A stretch of DNA of 64,000 nucleotides from CAYGZL01 sp964354345 (GCA_964354345.1 CAYGZL010000017.1:31401-95400); one strand, 5' to 3'. Numbered from the stretch's first letter, positions 51,296 through 59,982 are shown. Numbers and translations: made by a program. Notes: generated by a model from the sequence alone, not told the origin.

Positions 51296-51318
51296 CACAA
51301 TCTCTGTTGATCCTTAAT

Positions 51319-51347
51319 TTGCAAATATTTAAGAATACCGGTATAAT
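51319..51347 (+). promoter_or_regulatory. Promoter of the pseudo-receiver regulator
   Basis: TTGCAA (51319-51324) and a perfect TATAAT (51342-51347) are 17 bases apart. The start would be near 51354, so the frame upstream of it cannot be the coding start. Confidence 0.65.
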
Positions 51348-51399
51348 CTCTTTACATTGGTATTCAGGGCAGACAATTGAATTGATGGAATTATCTACA

Positions 51400-52068
51400 A
51401 TGGATAGGAAAATTGTTTGGATTGAAAATAGACCAACTGAAGGCCCAACCTTTATCCCCGGTCTCAGGAAAAAAGGTTACCAGGTAGAAATTGCCACCAA
51501 CGGCGCCAAAGCCTTGAAATTGCTTAAGCGGGATCCGTTTGATTTAGTTGTGGTAAATGCACCCTCCTTGCGCACAACCGGCAAGGGAATCTGCCGGGCG
51601 ATCCACAAAGAATGGCCGGTTCTACCCATTATCGTCTTGCTCAATGCCGGCCAGTCATTTGATGATGCGAGTGTGAATGCGGTCTTAACTTTGCCTTTTA
51701 CCACTCGTAAATTACTCAACCGGATTGTTTTATTATTGCCAGTCAATCCCCACTCGACAATCGTGGTGGGTCCAATCCGGTTTGATGAACAAACCAGGCG
51801 GCTTTTTTGTGAAAAACGCGAAGCGCGTCTTACACCACGTTTGTTATCGCTACTGAAGATGTTAATGGAGCACCCTGGCGAAGTGATTGAACGTGGGCAA
51901 CTCTTTCGTGAAGTCTGGCATACCGAATATACCGGTGATACCCGGACGCTGGATGTCCATATCAGTTGGCTACGCCAGGCGTTGGAAGCCAATCCACGCC
52001 GACCAGTCTACTTGAAAACTGTGCGTGGGGTGGGTTACCGCCTCGATCTGGGTTTTTCTTCCGTCTGA
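51400..52068 (+). CDS. OmpR-type regulator with degenerate receiver
   Basis: Encodes 222 residues (or 227 from the ATG at 51385). The C-terminal winged helix (RRLFCEKREARLTPRLLSLLKMLMEHPGEV, WHTEYTGDTRTLDVHISWLRQALE, KTVRGVGYRLD) is of the OmpR/PhoB type. The N-terminal receiver keeps its fold, but the phospho-acceptor Asp is Asn53 (LVVVNAPS), the acidic pair is Glu-Asn (WIENRP) and the conserved Lys is Leu (TLPF). It is probably phosphorylation-independent. It diverges from the dnaB operon and precedes ade, from which it is separated by a strong terminator. Confidence 0.88.
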   Translation: MDRKIVWIENRPTEGPTFIPGLRKKGYQVEIATNGAKALKLLKRDPFDLVVVNAPSLRTTGKGICRAIHKEWPVLPIIVLLNAGQSFDDASVNAVLTLPFTTRKLLNRIVLLLPVNPHSTIVVGPIRFDEQTRRLFCEKREARLTPRLLSLLKMLMEHPGEVIERGQLFREVWHTEYTGDTRTLDVHISWLRQALEANPRRPVYLKTVRGVGYRLDLGFSSV

Positions 52069-52072
52069 TACA

Positions 52073-52109
52073 AATCCCCAGGGGAAGTCAATCCTCCTGG
52101 GGATTTTTT
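52073..52109 (+). terminator. Rho-independent terminator after the regulator gene
   Basis: A 10-bp stem AATCCCCAGG/CCTGGGGATT (52073-52082 with 52096-52105) is followed by TTTTTTC (the T-run starts inside the stem). It is the clearest intrinsic terminator in the window and separates the regulator from ade. Confidence 0.88.
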
Positions 52110-52127
52110 CATATTAAGAGGATAATT

Positions 52128-53876
52128 ATGGAAATTCGTAAACAACTGATAGCCAGTGCCCGAGGCGATGGACCTTGCGACCTGGTGATTCGCAATATTC
52201 AATTGGTGAATGTCCTGACGGCGGAAATTTACCCGGTAGATATCGGCGTTACCGGAGAACGGATCGCCAGCGTGAGTCCGGCCGGGGAGGCGCAAGTGGA
52301 GGGCAAGCTGGTCATCGATGGGACCGGCCTGTGGGCCGCACCAGGTTTTATTGATGGCCATGTCCATAATGAATCGAGCATGTGCACTCCTGCGCATTGG
52401 TGTGAAGTCATCATCCCGCATGGTACGACTACCGTATGCACCGACCCGCATGAGATTGCTAATGTCTTGGGCGTCCGCGGGGTGCAGTATATGCTCGAGG
52501 CCAGCCAGGGTTTACCGGTTCGATACTATATTACGATCCCGAGTTGCGTCCCGGCTGTCCCCCACCTCGAAACCGCTGGCGCCACTTTTACTGATCGGGA
52601 AGTCTCCGAGATGCTGGGTTGGGAGCGTGTCGTTGGTGTCGCTGAAGCAATGGATTTCGTCGGCCTGGTGCACCAATTTGGTAACATCACGCCCGTGGTC
52701 GAAGCGGGACAACGCGCCGGCGTCCCAATCGAAGGTCATGCTCCAGGGGTTACGGGTCGTTTCTTACAGGCTTACCTGGCTGCGGCAGGACCGCGCTCTT
52801 CGGATCATGAGTCATTGTCCAGCGCCAACATGCTCGAAAAAGCGCGCGACGGTATGATTGTCTATGCTCGCATCTCTTCCTTCGCAGATTTCACTGCCGA
52901 ACTGGTACACAGCCTGCACAGCGTAAACGATACGCGCATGTTTGGCTTCTGCACCGATGATGATATGCCCAACCACATTCTGAATAATGGGCATCTGGAT
53001 TATGGGATGCGTAAAGTAATTGGGATGGGTGTGGATCCAGTTAAAGTCATCCAGATGGCAACCATCAACAATGCACAACACTACGGACTATGGGGGCTTG
53101 GCGCCATCGCCCCCGGCTGGCTGGCGGATATCGTCCTGTTGGATGATCTGGCGCGGGTCAGTGTCAGGCATGTTATCACTGGGGGCAGGCTACGTGTAAA
53201 AGATGGCCGGCTGCTTGAGTCGATTCCTGAACCGGTTCCCCCCTTAGTTGAGAACTCGGTTCATCTGCCCGACGGATTGAACCGCGACAGTTTTATCATA
53301 CGATCGAATGGGCAAAACCATTTTAAGGTTAATGCAATCAACCTGGCCAATGTGCTGGATACGCGGCTTGAGCAGATCGAAATCCCATGCCAGGAGGGTG
53401 TGGTCAGACTTCCGTTGCCGGAGGGTGTTTCGCTGGCCGCGATCATCGGACGGCATGGTCAGAACTGTGTGCCTTCCCTGGCAATCTTGACTGGCTACCC
53501 TATCCAGTATGGCGCCCTGGCCAGCACAGTCAGCCATGATAGTCACAACCTGGCTGTGATTGGCAAAAATCCAGACGATATCTTACTGGCAGTGCAGACT
53601 CTGGCTGAGTGCGGCGGGGGACTGACAGCAGTTAAAGATGGACAGGTGCTGGCGACAGTACCCCTGCCGGTCGCAGGCTTATTGAGCACCCTTCCAACCG
53701 CTGAAGTCGGTCAGCAGTTGACCCACTTTGAGCAATCACTCACGGTGCTGGGACTTCCGCCTCTCTTGCCAGTCAGTCTGCTGGCGATGGCGCTGCCGGT
53801 GATCCCTCAGGTGAGGCTGACAGATCTTGGGATGGTGGACGTGATCAGTCAGCGCTTCATTCCCCTTATCATCTAG
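52128..53876 (+). CDS. ade: Adenine deaminase
   Basis: Encodes 582 residues from the ATG with AGAGGA six bases upstream. FIDGHVHNESSMCTPAHWCE holds the HxH metal ligands, followed by HGTTTVCTDPHEIANVLGVRG. VPIEGHAPGVTG and FGFCTDDDMPN are further metal-site blocks of amidohydrolase-type Ade. The C-terminal part (VAGLLSTLPTAEVGQQL) is the Adenine_deam_C domain. It converts adenine to hypoxanthine in purine salvage. The regulator terminator lies 19-55 bases upstream; no purine riboswitch fits in that space. Confidence 0.95.
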   Translation: MEIRKQLIASARGDGPCDLVIRNIQLVNVLTAEIYPVDIGVTGERIASVSPAGEAQVEGKLVIDGTGLWAAPGFIDGHVHNESSMCTPAHWCEVIIPHGTTTVCTDPHEIANVLGVRGVQYMLEASQGLPVRYYITIPSCVPAVPHLETAGATFTDREVSEMLGWERVVGVAEAMDFVGLVHQFGNITPVVEAGQRAGVPIEGHAPGVTGRFLQAYLAAAGPRSSDHESLSSANMLEKARDGMIVYARISSFADFTAELVHSLHSVNDTRMFGFCTDDDMPNHILNNGHLDYGMRKVIGMGVDPVKVIQMATINNAQHYGLWGLGAIAPGWLADIVLLDDLARVSVRHVITGGRLRVKDGRLLESIPEPVPPLVENSVHLPDGLNRDSFIIRSNGQNHFKVNAINLANVLDTRLEQIEIPCQEGVVRLPLPEGVSLAAIIGRHGQNCVPSLAILTGYPIQYGALASTVSHDSHNLAVIGKNPDDILLAVQTLAECGGGLTAVKDGQVLATVPLPVAGLLSTLPTAEVGQQLTHFEQSLTVLGLPPLLPVSLLAMALPVIPQVRLTDLGMVDVISQRFIPLII

Positions 53877-53904
53877 ATCTATCGGGTGATTATCTATCAA
53901 AGTA

Positions 53905-54909
53905 TCACTCCAGCCAGGTCCGGTAAACCGAGGCGATATTATCGCGTGGGTCCAGTTTGCCGAACTCGCATTGGGCGATTACTCCACCGCGCCCGGTATC
54001 CAGCGCTGCACGAACACGCTGAACTGCCCGACGTACCTCGTCCGGTGCTCCGAAGGGTAAGGTATGCTGGCGGTCAATTTCACCCCAGAAGGTGATTTTG
54101 CCTCGATATAACCGTCCCAGCTCTTCGATATTCATGGTAAATAGCTGTGAATTAACCGCGTCGATGCCAATCTCCACCAGGTCGCCATAAAGTGCCTCAA
54201 TGCAGCCGTCACTGTGGAAGAAGATAAACTTGCCAGCCTGGTGGGCCAGGTCAACATATTCTTTGTAACGCGGCTTGAAGAGCTCGCGCCAGGTGCGCGG
54301 ATTGATCAACAGATGATGGTTGGTGCCCCAATCGTCCATGAAAGTGATCGCATCCACCGCGGTGGCGCACCAGCCGCGGATGTCTTCCAGGTAATACTCG
54401 TGCACCAACTCCAACAGGCGCAGCAGTTCAGCCGGTCCGTAAGCCAGGTCGAAGAACAAAGATTGCGAGCCGCGTAAGAATTGCATGCGCTCGAACAAAC
54501 GCGCCGTACATTCAGATAGGATGAAGCGCTCGCTGTTCGCGCAGGTCAGGTCTACCTGGGATAAATCGCGTTGGCGTAGCACTGCATAGGGCGGCTTGAA
54601 CCGCGTCAACCGTGACCAGTCAGGGAGCGCGGGTTCTTTGACCTCGCCAACCACTCCGGCTTCGGCAACGAGCCAGCCGCTGCCCCACTCATCCCGGTAA
54701 TAGCCTGGCAAAGGCGTCGTTGGCATCCTGGGGAGATCCTCCGGGTAGATAGCGCCAGCGCTGCTAAAATCCATCGGAAACTCGGTCAGGATTGCGTCCA
54801 GGTCGTTTTTACGAGCGTAGGGAATATAGGGCAGTGTCCATAAATCGCGCGGCACCCGATCCGGGTAGGAGAAAGTTAAGGCAGCTTTGACGCGCTCACG
54901 GCCATTCAT
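53905..54909 (-). CDS. Uroporphyrinogen decarboxylase-like protein
   Basis: Encodes 334 residues. It starts MNGRERVKAALTFSYPDRVP, a typical URO-D-family N-terminus, and includes ITFMDDWGTNHHLLINPRTW, KFIFFHSDGCIEALYGDLVEIGIDAVN and KITFWGEIDRQHTLPFG. HSDG replaces the HSCG of methyltransferase relatives. The substrate is unknown; it may act on a sugar- or cobamide-linked compound. The zinc-ribbon gene ends three bases upstream, placing it last in the operon with the reductase and kinase-GalU fusion. Confidence 0.85.
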   Translation of the reverse strand: MNGRERVKAALTFSYPDRVPRDLWTLPYIPYARKNDLDAILTEFPMDFSSAGAIYPEDLPRMPTTPLPGYYRDEWGSGWLVAEAGVVGEVKEPALPDWSRLTRFKPPYAVLRQRDLSQVDLTCANSERFILSECTARLFERMQFLRGSQSLFFDLAYGPAELLRLLELVHEYYLEDIRGWCATAVDAITFMDDWGTNHHLLINPRTWRELFKPRYKEYVDLAHQAGKFIFFHSDGCIEALYGDLVEIGIDAVNSQLFTMNIEELGRLYRGKITFWGEIDRQHTLPFGAPDEVRRAVQRVRAALDTGRGGVIAQCEFGKLDPRDNIASVYRTWLE

Positions 54910-54912
54910 TGA

Positions 54913-55497
54913 TTATCCTTCGACTAACCGGGTACCACAAGCCTGGCAAAACAAAGCTTCGGAGGTATGGGCGCGATTGCACTTGGGACAAATACGGGGC
55001 AGGTCAACCGGGAGTGCTGCACCGCACGCCAGGCATTGATCATTTTCGGGAGCATTGGCGGTGGTGCAGTACAGGCAGATTTTGGGATTTCCTGGGGCGT
55101 TCTCCTCGCCAGCCAGTGATCGGCTTAGGGCGCAAATATCGTTGATCGCATCCCACACCTGGGGGGCGAGATTTTCTTGTTTGAGTTCTGCCACAGCGTC
55201 TGGAATCATCGCCAACAAGGCGAGTGGACTGCCGGATGCGGCGTGTTCGATCAATTCACCAGCATCCGCAACCCGATCGAGCCACTGGCGGTCACGACTC
55301 ATGGTGATCAGAACGCCTTCCTGTGTATCGGCAACATGCACGGTCAGCGGTGTACCGTGCTTGCTGCCGATCTGCACCAATGCCGTGCCAGGTCCGCGCT
55401 CGATGGCAGTGCGGTGCTGGCGATCGTTGAAGCGCGCCGTCAGTTGGTCAGCCAACGCAGCAGAAGTCAGTGTTCCATGAAACATACGCTGGTTCAC
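54913..55497 (-). CDS. Double zinc-ribbon protein
   Basis: Encodes 194 residues from GTG at 55497 (or 190 from the ATG at 55485). Residues 1-120 are an unrecognised alpha/beta domain (LADQLTARFNDRQHRTAI, TPLTVHVADTQEGVLITM). The C-terminal 60 residues carry two zinc ribbons: CLYCTTANAPENDQCLACG and CPKCNRAHTSEALFCQACG, each with four Cys. It may bind a partner protein or nucleic acid. It lies 4 bases after the aldo/keto reductase gene. Confidence 0.7.
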   Translation of the reverse strand: MNQRMFHGTLTSAALADQLTARFNDRQHRTAIERGPGTALVQIGSKHGTPLTVHVADTQEGVLITMSRDRQWLDRVADAGELIEHAASGSPLALLAMIPDAVAELKQENLAPQVWDAINDICALSRSLAGEENAPGNPKICLYCTTANAPENDQCLACGAALPVDLPRICPKCNRAHTSEALFCQACGTRLVEG

Positions 55498-55501
55498 AGT
55501 G

Positions 55502-56500
55502 TTAAACTCTAGCCTTCATCCAATCATTGGAGTTAAAGAAATCCGCCACAGCGTTGCCCGGATGCACCAGGGCGTCAAAAAGTGGGCGATCTGTCTCAGC
55601 CAGCTTACGGTCAGCGACGACCAGGACGTCTTCCAGATGAGCCCGGGTGCGCGGTCCGAAGATCGGTGAGGTGATCCCCGGCTGGTCTTTGACCCATAAC
55701 AAGGAGAGTTGGGCGGTGGTCAGATCCCGCTCGAGCGCCATCTCACCAACTTTCAACGCCACGTCCACGGCGCGTGGGGAGACCCGGTCGGTGAAGAAGC
55801 TGCCTGTGCGGGTGGCGCGTGAACCTTCCGGGTAATCGCCTGCTTTGGCGTACCGCCCGGCCAGGATGCCGCCGGCCAGGGGTGACCAGGGCAACAGACC
55901 CACGCCGTACTTCAGGCACAGCGGGATCAGCTCATTTTCGATGCGCCGGTCGAGCAGGTTGTAGGGTGGCTGTTCGCTGACGTAACGCAGCAGAGAGAAT
56001 TTCTCGCTGAGCGCCAACCCCTCCATGATGAACCAGGCGGGAAAGGTGGATGTACCAATATAGCGCACCTTGCCGCTGCGCACCAGGTCATCTAAGGCAC
56101 GTAAGGTTTCATCCTGAGGAATGGACAGGCAGGGGCGGTGAAGCTGGTAAAGATCGATGTGGTCGGTCTGCAGGCGGCCCAACGAGTCCTCGCATGCTTT
56201 TAAAATATGCAGGCGCGAGCAACCGGAGTCGAGCGGTGAGCTGCTGGTGGGGTTGTACACTTTGGTTGCCAGCACAACATTATCACGGAGATTGCTCTCC
56301 TTAAGCGCCTTGCCAATAATTATCTCACTTCCGCCCTGGTTATAGGCGTTGGCAGTGTCGATGAAGTTGATGCCTGCCTCCAGGGCGCGCTGGATGATCT
56401 GGATCGATTCAGCTTCGGGCGTCGGTCCACCGAAGTTCATCGCTCCCAGGCACAAGCTTGAAACCATGACGCCTGTGCGTCCTAAGCTACGATATTCCAT
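55502..56500 (-). CDS. Aldo/keto reductase
   Basis: Encodes 332 residues. SLGRTGVMVSSLCLGAMNFGG begins the TIM barrel. The tetrad is visible: Asp and Tyr in FIDTANAYNQGGSE, Lys in VLATKVY and His in DLYQLHRP. The C-terminal SPIFGPRTRAHLEDVL closes the NADPH site. It reduces a sugar or carbonyl compound with NADPH in the cytoplasm. GGAGG is present before the start. It follows the kinase-GalU fusion by 15 bases, suggesting a role in sugar metabolism. Confidence 0.93.
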   Translation of the reverse strand: MEYRSLGRTGVMVSSLCLGAMNFGGPTPEAESIQIIQRALEAGINFIDTANAYNQGGSEIIIGKALKESNLRDNVVLATKVYNPTSSSPLDSGCSRLHILKACEDSLGRLQTDHIDLYQLHRPCLSIPQDETLRALDDLVRSGKVRYIGTSTFPAWFIMEGLALSEKFSLLRYVSEQPPYNLLDRRIENELIPLCLKYGVGLLPWSPLAGGILAGRYAKAGDYPEGSRATRTGSFFTDRVSPRAVDVALKVGEMALERDLTTAQLSLLWVKDQPGITSPIFGPRTRAHLEDVLVVADRKLAETDRPLFDALVHPGNAVADFFNSNDWMKARV

Positions 56501-56515
56501 CTAAACCTCCACAGC

Positions 56516-58438
56516 TTACGATTCTGGAAAAGTCCTTAAAGTTTCTAAATAATATTGCGGTAAGCCGATATCATAACGCCGACCATCCATTACCAGACCC
56601 AGGAAGCCATCTTCCTGCCGCAGGCGATCGAGGGCGGAGGTGAGTTGGAACTCGCCTCGCTCACGCACGTTGTTGCGGATGTTCTCTTCCAGGAATTCAA
56701 AGAGCTTGGGCTTGATTACATATTGTCCGAAGACTGTCAGGTATTCGCCTTCAGGTAGACCGGGGACGCGTAAATTGGTTCGAGCGTAATCTAAAGTTGG
56801 CTTCTCAGAAAATTCAGTCACACTAAGCAGGTGTTCTGGCTCAATCCACACCCCTGCTATTGTGCCGAAGTTGCCGATCTGTTCTTCAGGCGTTCTCCGC
56901 AAGCCAAGCACATTGCTGCCATGCAGTTGGTAAGCGTCCAGGATTTGCTGTGAGCAGGACATTCCGCTATCCGAACGGTACAAATGGTCGCCGAGCATCA
57001 GTAAGAAGGGCTCATTGCCGACGGCTTCGCGAACGTTATACACTGCGTGACCGAATCCCTCCTGAGTGGTTTGCACGACGAAGCGCACTCGTCGCCCCAT
57101 ATCCAGGATGCGCCGGGCGTATTCCTGGAAGGGACGCGGCAGCTTGTTGTAGTTCTCGATCGAAACCTGGGTATTGAAAAAGCGCCGGAAGTCCTCCAGA
57201 TCGTCTGGTTGGACGATAATAATGACCTCCTCGATGCCGGCCTCCAGGGCTTCCTCGACGATTAACAGGATGGCCGGTTTGGCAATGCCATCCCGATCTA
57301 TAATCGGGAAGAGCTCTTTTTTGGTCGCCTTGGTCGCGGGGAAGAGCCGCGTACCGAAGCCAGCGGCGGGGATGACTGCTTTACGGACCTTTTGTCCGGG
57401 TCGCAGGGTGAGTTTCATGCCAGTCAGGCCCAGGTCGCGCTGCAAGATTTCTATCACCGCTTGCTGATCGGCTTCCGAGCGCGCCAGGAATTGCGCCGTG
57501 CCATCACCCTGTGAACCGACGCCTTTTCCCCCCCAGGTGTGTGGTTTGAGCAGCTCGTAGTTCAGCACCTGGTGCAGGATGGGCGCGGTCAGCTCCTCCG
57601 GGCAGGCAGGCGAGGCGTAGTGATCGAAGAAGGCTTGTGCTTCGACCATCAAAGCGCCCAGGCGTTGCGCGTCGCCGCGTTTAAGTGCTTCGACTGCCTG
57701 GCTGACAACACGCTTGTTGATTGGACCCAGGAGCTGCTGCACGCCACGTTCGACATCCGTCTCCGCGAATGGATAACAGCGATTCAGACGGTTGAGGATT
57801 TCCAGAGTGTCCTTCTTGGAGTCCAGATCAACAATCACGAAATACAGCTCACTGGAGGTTTGGAGCTCATCGGTGTCCATCCGGTCGCCGTCATAGGTCA
57901 TCAACACTGGGCGATTGCCGAAAGCGCAGCCCTGATCCATGCGTCCGCAACGTGAAGGGGTCGTAATTTCACCCTGATAAGCCAGCTCCATCTCACCCCG
58001 GATCGTCAGCTTCAGATCGTAGATGCGGTTGAAAGCACGCGCGGTCAGCACACAGATTGCGGCACTGGAGGAAAGACCTTTCTTCATCGGCAGGTCGGTC
58101 TGGTAATTATCAATGACCAGGCCGCGCACCTGGTAGTTGACCAGAGCCTGGTAAGCGACGCCGGCGATGTAGCTCCAAAAGCCTCCTTTTTGGGCTTCCT
58201 CGAGCAGCGCTTTGGCTTGCATGGGGATTTCATCCGGCCCGATGGTTTGCCCATCGGGCGCGGTTGATGTCAGCACCAGGGATGTGGGGTGGGGCTGCAC
58301 GTCGGCATACACCCCTTGATCCGTACCGGAGATCAGCGTGTAGCCTTTTTCAATATCGGCATTGATCCGGCGATAACCGCCCGCCCAATCCGAATGTTCA
58401 CCGAACAAGCAAATCCGACCTGGAACGAAGAGTTTCAT
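56516..58438 (-). CDS. Fusion of GHMP sugar kinase and GalU-like nucleotidyltransferase
   Basis: Encodes 640 residues. Residues 1-345 are a GHMP kinase: VPGRICLFGEHSDWAGGYR, PMKKGLSSSAA (117-127) and KGVGSQGDGTAQF (305-317) are motifs 1, 2 and 3 of galactokinase/mevalonate-kinase-type enzymes. Residues 350-640 are a nucleotidyltransferase: AVIPAAGFGTRLFPATKATK and ELFPIIDRDGIAKPAI are GalU/UTP-glucose-1-P uridylyltransferase motifs, with LMLGDHLYRS later. The two steps would make a sugar-1-phosphate and then its NDP-sugar. Sugar and nucleotide are uncertain. An extended -10 lies 6 bases before the ATG. Confidence 0.92.
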   Translation of the reverse strand: MKLFVPGRICLFGEHSDWAGGYRRINADIEKGYTLISGTDQGVYADVQPHPTSLVLTSTAPDGQTIGPDEIPMQAKALLEEAQKGGFWSYIAGVAYQALVNYQVRGLVIDNYQTDLPMKKGLSSSAAICVLTARAFNRIYDLKLTIRGEMELAYQGEITTPSRCGRMDQGCAFGNRPVLMTYDGDRMDTDELQTSSELYFVIVDLDSKKDTLEILNRLNRCYPFAETDVERGVQQLLGPINKRVVSQAVEALKRGDAQRLGALMVEAQAFFDHYASPACPEELTAPILHQVLNYELLKPHTWGGKGVGSQGDGTAQFLARSEADQQAVIEILQRDLGLTGMKLTLRPGQKVRKAVIPAAGFGTRLFPATKATKKELFPIIDRDGIAKPAILLIVEEALEAGIEEVIIIVQPDDLEDFRRFFNTQVSIENYNKLPRPFQEYARRILDMGRRVRFVVQTTQEGFGHAVYNVREAVGNEPFLLMLGDHLYRSDSGMSCSQQILDAYQLHGSNVLGLRRTPEEQIGNFGTIAGVWIEPEHLLSVTEFSEKPTLDYARTNLRVPGLPEGEYLTVFGQYVIKPKLFEFLEENIRNNVRERGEFQLTSALDRLRQEDGFLGLVMDGRRYDIGLPQYYLETLRTFPES

Positions 58439-58444
58439 AGGGAA

Positions 58445-58450
58445 ATTATA
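58445..58450 (-). promoter_or_regulatory. Extended -10 adjacent to the kinase-GalU start codon
   Basis: Minus-strand TGCTATAAT (58453-58445) has the TGn extension. The ATG starts at 58438, 6 bases beyond the -10, so the predicted start is at the A of the ATG. No Shine-Dalgarno precedes it. The message is probably leaderless. Confidence 0.55.
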
Positions 58451-58476
58451 GCATGAAGGGATTTAACAGGCTGGAT

Positions 58477-59784
58477 TCAGGATCTTTCCAAAATCCCCTC
58501 ACCCCGTTTACCCTCCACCGACACCCAGCGGACATAGATCGGTCGTTCGTTGGCTTCAATGATCAAAACCAGGCGGTCCGGGATTGGCTGCCCACGGCGC
58601 GGTCGTACGGCCTGGGCAGCACTGCGGAAAACCTTCCCATCCCAGAATGGGTCTACTTCCCAATAATCCAGATCCAGTTGCTGTTTGGGATGGTAAATTA
58701 CCGTTCCATCAGCATGGGTGAATGCCTGTGAAGCGTGCCAGTTTGCACCTTCATTCCTGCTCTCCTGGTCAGCCGTTCCTTCATAATTCCTGTTTTCTCC
58801 CTGCCCGACTCCATAAATACTAAAAGGTCCGCCATCACCCTCAACAAGCCGGGTAGAGGTAGTATGAACTGCCCGGGAGGTGGCATCGCTGGCGATCCAG
58901 CGCCGGTCAAGTCGGGAGGCGCCCACAGGCAGGGTACCCGAACCGCAGAAGAAATCGGCCACCCAGTCGCCGGGATTCGATGAGGCTTTCAGGATGCGTT
59001 CCAGCAGTGCGGATGGTTTTTGGGTCGGATACCCGGTGCGTTCGCTGTGCAACCGGGCCACCACCGGAAAATACCACCAATCTTCCGGCACCTTGCCGCG
59101 TGCCAGGTTGGGCACTTTGCCGAAACCCGCTTTTGGCGAAGCTGCGAAAGTCTTCACTGTATTCGGGTCATAAGGTTGGCGTACTGCATCCGCATTGAAG
59201 GTGAAACCAGCGGATTTCGTATAGACCAGGATCGTGTCGTGCTTGCGATTGAAAGCCCGCCGGATCGGTGAGGGACCATGGTAAACCCAGATGATCTCGT
59301 TCAGCAGGCGTTCTGGACCGAAAATTTCATCTAACAGCAAACGGGCGTAAGCGTTAGCGTGCCAATCCAGGTGCAGGTAGAGCGTGCCCGTTGGGGCAAG
59401 CAGGCGGTGCATCAACGCCAGGCGTGGGTAGAGCATATCCAGGTAGGCGTCCAGATCTTCCCAATGGTCGGGATAGCCTTCGGCAAGTTGCCACTCATGC
59501 GGTTTGCGCGAATCCTCGCCCCGCCCAACGCGCGCCGGATACGCCCGATTGGTGAAGAAAGGTGGGTCAGCGTAGATCAAGGAGAGTTTGCCTTCGAATT
59601 CCGGCAGCAGCGCTGACATGACTGACAGGTTATCGCCCTGGATCAGACGGTTCTCCGGCAACTGCTCGGGAAAGGTAAAGGAATCCAGATAACCTGCGCC
59701 GTGCGGGTAAACCAGGCTATCCAGGGTCAGGTGCGCAGCAATGGGTGGAGAAATTTTCTTGGTTGTCCAATTCAGAAGGGGCAT
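58477..59784 (-). CDS. Beta-class DNA methyltransferase (solitary)
   Basis: Encodes 435 residues. The catalytic motif IV is DPPF (LIYADPPFFTNRAY), preceded by ENRLIQGDNLSVMSALL, and motif I is DFFCGSGTLPVGA near the C-terminal half. IV before I is the order of beta-class amino-methyltransferases, as in type III Mod and solitary N6-adenine or N4-cytosine enzymes. GYPTQKPSALLERIL fits the usual motif X region. No restriction gene is adjacent, so it may be solitary and regulatory. The C-terminal 120 residues (YGVGQGENRNYEGT onward) are atypical. The promoter -10 lies 6 bases before the ATG. Confidence 0.88.
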   Translation of the reverse strand: MPLLNWTTKKISPPIAAHLTLDSLVYPHGAGYLDSFTFPEQLPENRLIQGDNLSVMSALLPEFEGKLSLIYADPPFFTNRAYPARVGRGEDSRKPHEWQLAEGYPDHWEDLDAYLDMLYPRLALMHRLLAPTGTLYLHLDWHANAYARLLLDEIFGPERLLNEIIWVYHGPSPIRRAFNRKHDTILVYTKSAGFTFNADAVRQPYDPNTVKTFAASPKAGFGKVPNLARGKVPEDWWYFPVVARLHSERTGYPTQKPSALLERILKASSNPGDWVADFFCGSGTLPVGASRLDRRWIASDATSRAVHTTSTRLVEGDGGPFSIYGVGQGENRNYEGTADQESRNEGANWHASQAFTHADGTVIYHPKQQLDLDYWEVDPFWDGKVFRSAAQAVRPRRGQPIPDRLVLIIEANERPIYVRWVSVEGKRGEGILERS

Positions 59785-59790
59785 TACTTG

Positions 59791-59796
59791 ATTATA
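59791..59796 (-). promoter_or_regulatory. -10 adjacent to the DNA methyltransferase start codon
   Basis: Minus-strand TATAAT (59796-59791) lies 6 bases before the ATG at 59784, with no Shine-Dalgarno between. The geometry is identical to that of the kinase-GalU gene. No clear -35. Confidence 0.5.
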
Positions 59797-59955
59797 CTCG
59801 CGCCCGGATGGTTGAGGAGTTGGTCGTCAATAGCATGCCATTATAAGAGAGAAAACCGTTCCCTTTAGTAAAATAATTGGCGAAAGTTGAGCCTGCTCGA
59901 TCCTATAAGCGGATTATATGGAACGATTACACACCTGGATAGCTTGAGGTAGAAC

Positions 59956-59982
59956 TTGATGGGAATATATTTGTTGTATAAT
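59956..59982 (+). promoter_or_regulatory. Promoter of the DUF4258/DUF2283 pair
   Basis: TTGATG (59956-59961) and a perfect TATAAT (59977-59982) are 15 bases apart. The start would be near 59989, giving a leader of about 45 bases. The surroundings are AT-richer than the neighbouring genes. Confidence 0.5.

Noticed and set aside
52069..52127. Purine riboswitch before ade
   Set aside because: The gap holds only the regulator terminator; there is no room or sequence for a purine aptamer (TATA/TTTCTACC-type cores absent).
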